Notes under the pieces: model-generated | What the model was told of the DNA's origin: nothing | Database searches by the model: none | The model's input: only the letters and a program-made list of their open reading frames with translations | Translations under genes and position numbers: made by a program | Source of the DNA: 67-14 sp035502775 | GTDB lineage: Bacteria; Actinomycetota; Thermoleophilia; Solirubrobacterales; 70-9 | Length of the DNA: 18,414 bases | Assembly: GCA_035502775.1 (NCBI GenBank) | Contig: DATJUB010000059.1 | Coordinates: 1-18,414, forward strand | Direction: 5' to 3' | Shown here: positions 15,145 through 18,414 of the stretch, in pieces | How the letters are laid out: each line of letters opens with the position of its first letter | Position numbering within the stretch: the first letter of the stretch is position 1

Positions 15145-18100
15145 ATGCTCTCCACCCGGACCCGGGTGGGTGGCACTTCCAGCGCCCCTGAAGGATCCGG
15201 CAGGGCGACCTACGAGGATCTGTTCGGCGAGACCCCCTATGCCGACGTCCCGGAAGAACTTTCGATTTTCGGGCCGGGCGCCTACTTCGCCGATCTGATG
15301 GCGCTGGTCGAGCGGACGATCACCGAGCGGAACCCGGGTCTGGGTGAGCTCTCACTCAGGAATCGCCGTCCCGATCTCTGGAACATGCTGGTCGATCCCG
15401 AGAATGCGACCGGGATGATCTCGAACGCGGATCTGGTCCGGGACGTGCTGGAGTCCGTGATCCACCGTCTCGGTCCGCCGGCCGCGGCGTTCCCGGCGGC
15501 CGCGCTTCCGGCGGGCTCGCCGGCCGAGTTCGTGGTCACCGACTCGTGGCCGGACTCGTTCACCGCGAAATCCACCTATCTGATCGACGGCGGGCCGGCG
15601 CCGCTCGCGGTGGGAGACACCCCGGTCGCCGTCACCACCACGGTTCGCAGCGCCCGCTGGATGAGGACGATCGCGATCGGCGCCGCACCGCTCACGATCG
15701 GTGAGGCCGCCGGCGCGAAAGCAGCGCCGGAGATCACCCTCGAGGGGTTCAGCTTCACCTTCGCCGAAGGAGCGGCCGCGAAGTCGCTGCTGCGGTGCTC
15801 GGGAGGCACTCTGACCCTGCGCAACTGCGTCTTCTCCACCTCTTCGTCCCGTCCGGACGGATGGGCGATCGCCTGCGAGGACGGCGACGGCTCCGGTGGA
15901 TCGATCACGATCGAGAACTGCACTTTCGTCGATGACGCGCCCGGAGTTCAGGGCGCGCCCGTCGACACCACCGGCGCCGGTCATCTGTCTGTTCAGATGA
16001 GCGACTCGATCGTCTGGACCGTCCAGCCGCCGGTCCCGGGTTTCGCGGTGATCCGCCCGGGCCCGAAGACGGTGGCCCGGATCGGGCACTGCGACATCCG
16101 GGGCGGACGATCCGGCCTTCCCGATGGACCCCACATCGAGTACGCGAAGACGAACTTCGATCTCGACCCCGGATTCGCCGAGTCGGATCCGCCATACACC
16201 CGTTTCCGGCCGTCGTCACCCGTCGTGGGTGCGGGCTCCGATGGCGGTGACGTGGGTGCCGCGCTCGATCTGCGTCGGCTGATCGCCTGGGGTGTCTATC
16301 CCTTCGAGTTTCCGCTCGATATCGAGGCTCAGCGGGCCCGCCTCGCGATCGACGCGGCCGGATCGAGCCTGACCGAGATCGGCGAGATCATGGCCGGGGT
16401 GCCGACCGCCGGTACGCACGGGACCTACTTCCCGCTCTCGGAGCTGGGACTTTCGCTCGCCGACTACGTCACGCTCTCCACCCGCCGCGAAGCCGGACTC
16501 GAGCCGTACTACGGACTGGCCTCCTTCGACGACGCGGCGATCGTGATCGGGCCCGCACCCCGGCCGGGACGGTGGGCGTTTCCCGCAGCGGCCTTCGCCA
16601 AGCGCATCGGCCTCAGCCTCGACGAACTGGCCGCCCTCGTCTATCAGGACCTGGATCAGACCGAGATCGCGGCGGGCCTTCAGGCCGGGGACGCCGATTC
16701 GGCATCACTGCCGGAATGGAACGGGTTCTTCGTCAACGGATACGGGGACGAAACCTGCGGCACGCTGGAGCTGCTCACCCAGCCGATTCCGGTGGGGCGC
16801 TTCGCGCCCGAGTTCAACCCCACCAGCCCGGGATCGATCGCGTTTCCGGCTCTGGCTCAGGCTCCGGAGGCATCCTTCACCCTGTCCCTCTGGGTCCTGC
16901 CGGCCGGGAGCGGGGCGGCGACCATCTTCGATTCCGGGTCCGGCGAGTCCCGGCTCCGTCTGAGCCTTGGCGCGGACTCTCACCTGGAGATCGTCGCGGG
17001 CACCCGGACTCTCACTGTGGACGTGAGCGTCTTCCTTTCCGCGGGACAGTGGTTCCCGGTGAGTGTCGTATCCGACCATTCCGCCGCGACGCTCCGGTGC
17101 TTCGTCAACGGCGAGGCGGCGGGCGAGATGGACGCGGGCGATTTCGTCTGGCCGAACACACCGTTCACGCTCGGGGTCGATTCGTCAGATGAGCCCTTCA
17201 CCGGATCCGTGGCCGACCTCACGATCTGGAACCGGGCACTCGGTGCCGCCGAGATCGCCGACACGTTCCTGCGGCCGGCCGTGGAACAGCCCGGAACCGG
17301 CCGGCCCGTCCCGGAAGGTCTTCTCGGGTTTTGGCCGGTCAATGACGATGATGCCCGGATCCGTGACTGGAGTTCGGCCGAGTATCCGTCCGGTCCCGGC
17401 GACGGAACCGCGAAGAACCTGACCTTCAAGCGGGTGGGCATGCCGAGATCCGCCCTGTCCGCCGGTGACCTGCCCCTGGCCGATGGGCGGGACTTCGTCC
17501 AGACCGAGCTGCTGACCGCGTCGGGTGGCGGCCTGAGCGCGGCCAACCTCGATCGCGTCTCGCGGTTCGTGAGGCTGTCGTCGAGACTGGGCTGGAGCTT
17601 CGCGGACCTCGACTGGGCCCTGTTCGTCCTGTTCTCGGCCGACGGCAGTCCCGAGGACTTCACCGATCCGTCCGTATTCGCCGGCCTGGCCGACATCGCC
17701 GACGCCGCCGACCGGATCGGCCTTCCCCTGCAGCAGGTCTGCGCGCTGATGGGGCCGCTGAAACCGTTCGGCCGCGGGCGGCTGGGTGACGACCCGCCTC
17801 CGTTCGACCAGATCTTCAACGCTCCGCCGCCTAGCTCGCCGCCACTCACCGCCGACGGCACCCTGATCTACTCGATCGAGGCGGACTTCAAGACGCCGGG
17901 GCCGATCTCCCGCCGTCTCGCCTCCGCGCTCCGGACATCGGTGGAAGAGGTCACGGCGATGGCCCGTGTCCTGGCCTCGGGCGACGTGCTCACCCTCGAC
18001 GCGGACACGCTGGCCCGCTTCTACGCACTCCGCCTGCTCGCCGATCTGCTCGGCGGTGATACGCAGGCGGCACTGCGCCTGATCGCGTTCGCGGGGCTGC

Positions 18101-18414
18101 GGTACGGGCGATTCACGCCGGCCGAGCTGCGGCGCTTCCTGCGCGAGGCCGCGTGGATCGAGGATGCCGGGATCGATCCGGTCGACCTGCACGTGCTGGT
18201 CCCGCCGAAGGATCCACCGGTGCCCGACCCCTACGACACCGAGTTCGAACTCGAGATGAAGGATGCGCTCCCGGCACTCGTCGGCCGCCTCGGACAGAGC
18301 CTGAACGGTGTTCGTGTCGGTCCCGACTCCTTCGTCGCTCCCGACGTCGACCTCCTGCGGTCGAGCGAGATCTTCGAAGCGCAGGTGAATGCCGGGCTGC
18401 TCGGCCGTTCGGGA
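15145..18414 (+). CDS. Tc toxin A-subunit-like giant protein, 3' end beyond the window
   Basis: An uninterrupted ORF of 1090 codons that runs off the window. Residues about 21-110 match the Tc-A/VRP1 N-terminal block: SIFGPGAYFADLM, then RRPDLW (74-79) and DLVRDVLESVI. Residues about 113-375 are a beta-helix-like insert, described separately. The scaffold resumes at VYPFEFPLDIEAQRARL (384 on), LGLSLADYVTLS and IGLSLDELAALVY (488-500). It is interrupted again by a LamG-like domain (about 555-710), then continues with LDRVSRFVRLSSRLGW (802-817), PFDQIFN (886-892) and LARFYALRLLADLL. As recalled, TcdA1 has SMFSPAAYL, TRRPDL and FDRLFN in the same order. No signal peptide is visible, as is usual for TcA. 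TcA subunits form pentameric pore-forming injection devices for a TcB-TcC cocoon. The N-terminus is shorter than in TcdA1, and the start is uncertain since no ribosome binding site is seen. Confidence 0.83.
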   Translation, partial: MLSTRTRVGGTSSAPEGSGRATYEDLFGETPYADVPEELSIFGPGAYFADLMALVERTITERNPGLGELSLRNRRPDLWNMLVDPENATGMISNADLVRDVLESVIHRLGPPAAAFPAAALPAGSPAEFVVTDSWPDSFTAKSTYLIDGGPAPLAVGDTPVAVTTTVRSARWMRTIAIGAAPLTIGEAAGAKAAPEITLEGFSFTFAEGAAAKSLLRCSGGTLTLRNCVFSTSSSRPDGWAIACEDGDGSGGSITIENCTFVDDAPGVQGAPVDTTGAGHLSVQMSDSIVWTVQPPVPGFAVIRPGPKTVARIGHCDIRGGRSGLPDGPHIEYAKTNFDLDPGFAESDPPYTRFRPSSPVVGAGSDGGDVGAALDLRRLIAWGVYPFEFPLDIEAQRARLAIDAAGSSLTEIGEIMAGVPTAGTHGTYFPLSELGLSLADYVTLSTRREAGLEPYYGLASFDDAAIVIGPAPRPGRWAFPAAAFAKRIGLSLDELAALVYQDLDQTEIAAGLQAGDADSASLPEWNGFFVNGYGDETCGTLELLTQPIPVGRFAPEFNPTSPGSIAFPALAQAPEASFTLSLWVLPAGSGAATIFDSGSGESRLRLSLGADSHLEIVAGTRTLTVDVSVFLSAGQWFPVSVVSDHSAATLRCFVNGEAAGEMDAGDFVWPNTPFTLGVDSSDEPFTGSVADLTIWNRALGAAEIADTFLRPAVEQPGTGRPVPEGLLGFWPVNDDDARIRDWSSAEYPSGPGDGTAKNLTFKRVGMPRSALSAGDLPLADGRDFVQTELLTASGGGLSAANLDRVSRFVRLSSRLGWSFADLDWALFVLFSADGSPEDFTDPSVFAGLADIADAADRIGLPLQQVCALMGPLKPFGRGRLGDDPPPFDQIFNAPPPSSPPLTADGTLIYSIEADFKTPGPISRRLASALRTSVEEVTAMARVLASGDVLTLDADTLARFYALRLLADLLGGDTQAALRLIAFAGLRYGRFTPAELRRFLREAAWIEDAGIDPVDLHVLVPPKDPPVPDPYDTEFELEMKDALPALVGRLGQSLNGVRVGPDSFVAPDVDLLRSSEIFEAQVNAGLLGRSG
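15152..15169 (+). repeat. Strong GC hairpin in the first codons of the Tc-A-like gene
   Basis: CCACCCGG and CCGGGTGG form an 8-bp perfect inverted repeat with a 2-nt centre, covering codons 3-9 after the ATG at 15145. It lacks a T-tract. It could restrict translation initiation, or may hint that the true start lies downstream. Confidence 0.5.
15481..16272 (+). other. Parallel beta-helix-like domain inserted in the Tc-A scaffold
   Basis: Residues about 113-375 contain repeated short beta-strand rungs with the pattern of right-handed beta-helix proteins: PEITLEGFSFTF, LRCSGGTLTLRNCVFSTS, SITIENCTFVDD and MSDSIVW. They close with the characteristic end module DLDPGFAES (340-348), FRPSSPVVGAGSDGGDVGA (354-372). 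Paired rung cysteines (RC, NC, NC) recur. Beta-helices often bind or cleave polysaccharides. No catalytic residues are identifiable here, so a glycan-binding or structural role is inferred. Confidence 0.7.
16807..17274 (+). other. LamG/concanavalin-like domain inserted in the Tc-A scaffold
   Basis: Residues about 555-710 follow the LamG jellyroll pattern: SIAFPA, then SFTLSLWVLPAG, TIFDSG, SRLRLSLG, QWFPVSVVSD, ATLRCFVNGEAAGEM, FTLGVDSS and the closing GSVADLTIWNRALGAAEI. LamG-like jellyrolls commonly bind glycans or protein ligands. The domain sits between IGLSLDELAALVY and LDRVSRFVRL of the Tc-A scaffold. Confidence 0.82.

Noticed and set aside
15352..16134. Minus-strand ORF of 260 codons within the Tc-A-like gene
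   Set aside because: It is antisense to the recognisable Tc-A and beta-helix motifs, and its Arg/Gly/Asp-rich composition marks it as a shadow.

Overview
The window is a high-GC bacterial chromosome segment. GTG starts are frequent, genes overlap tightly, and several genes have a TANNNT -10 box directly before the start codon with no Shine-Dalgarno. This suggests an actinobacterium. The combination of genes would fit the Thermoleophilia/Solirubrobacterales, but that is an inference from gene style and not from a marker gene.

Layout. At 90-189 there is a minus-strand tRNA-Gln(CTG) with its own intrinsic terminator. Back to back with it is a plus-strand lipoprotein gene (288-962). From 14125 down to 1028 everything is on the minus strand. 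In transcription order this block holds a KdpD-type sensor kinase (C-terminal half of KdpD), KdpE, KdpF (26 aa), KdpA, KdpC, KdpB, a stand-alone KdpD N-terminal sensor half, and a membrane-anchored universal stress protein. After these come a winged-helix HTH_42 (AlkZ/AlkX-related) protein and a two-gene heterodimeric ABC exporter. Plus-strand genes resume at 14173 with an RlmA-type 23S rRNA methyltransferase. From 15145 to the window edge runs a giant ORF whose scaffold resembles Tc insecticidal toxin A subunits.

How the parts work together. The kdp cluster encodes a complete high-affinity K+ P-type ATPase with its two-component control. KdpD is divided into two proteins whose genes flank kdpE-kdpF-kdpA-kdpC-kdpB, and the structural order is A-C-B and not the usual A-B-C. 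The exporter pair has the asymmetric ATP sites typical of heterodimeric exporters: one subunit has Asp in place of the catalytic Glu, and its partner carries the altered signature motif.

Most notable region. The 3' end of the window carries the first 1090 codons of a Tc-A-like protein. Two beta-rich modules interrupt its alpha-helical shell scaffold: a parallel beta-helix domain (about residues 113-375) and a LamG/concanavalin-like domain (about 555-710). The gene lacks a clear ribosome binding site. A TACTGT -10-like box overlapping a perfect 10-bp palindrome lies upstream, and a strong hairpin lies in the first codons. The rest of the gene and any TcB/TcC partners are outside the window.
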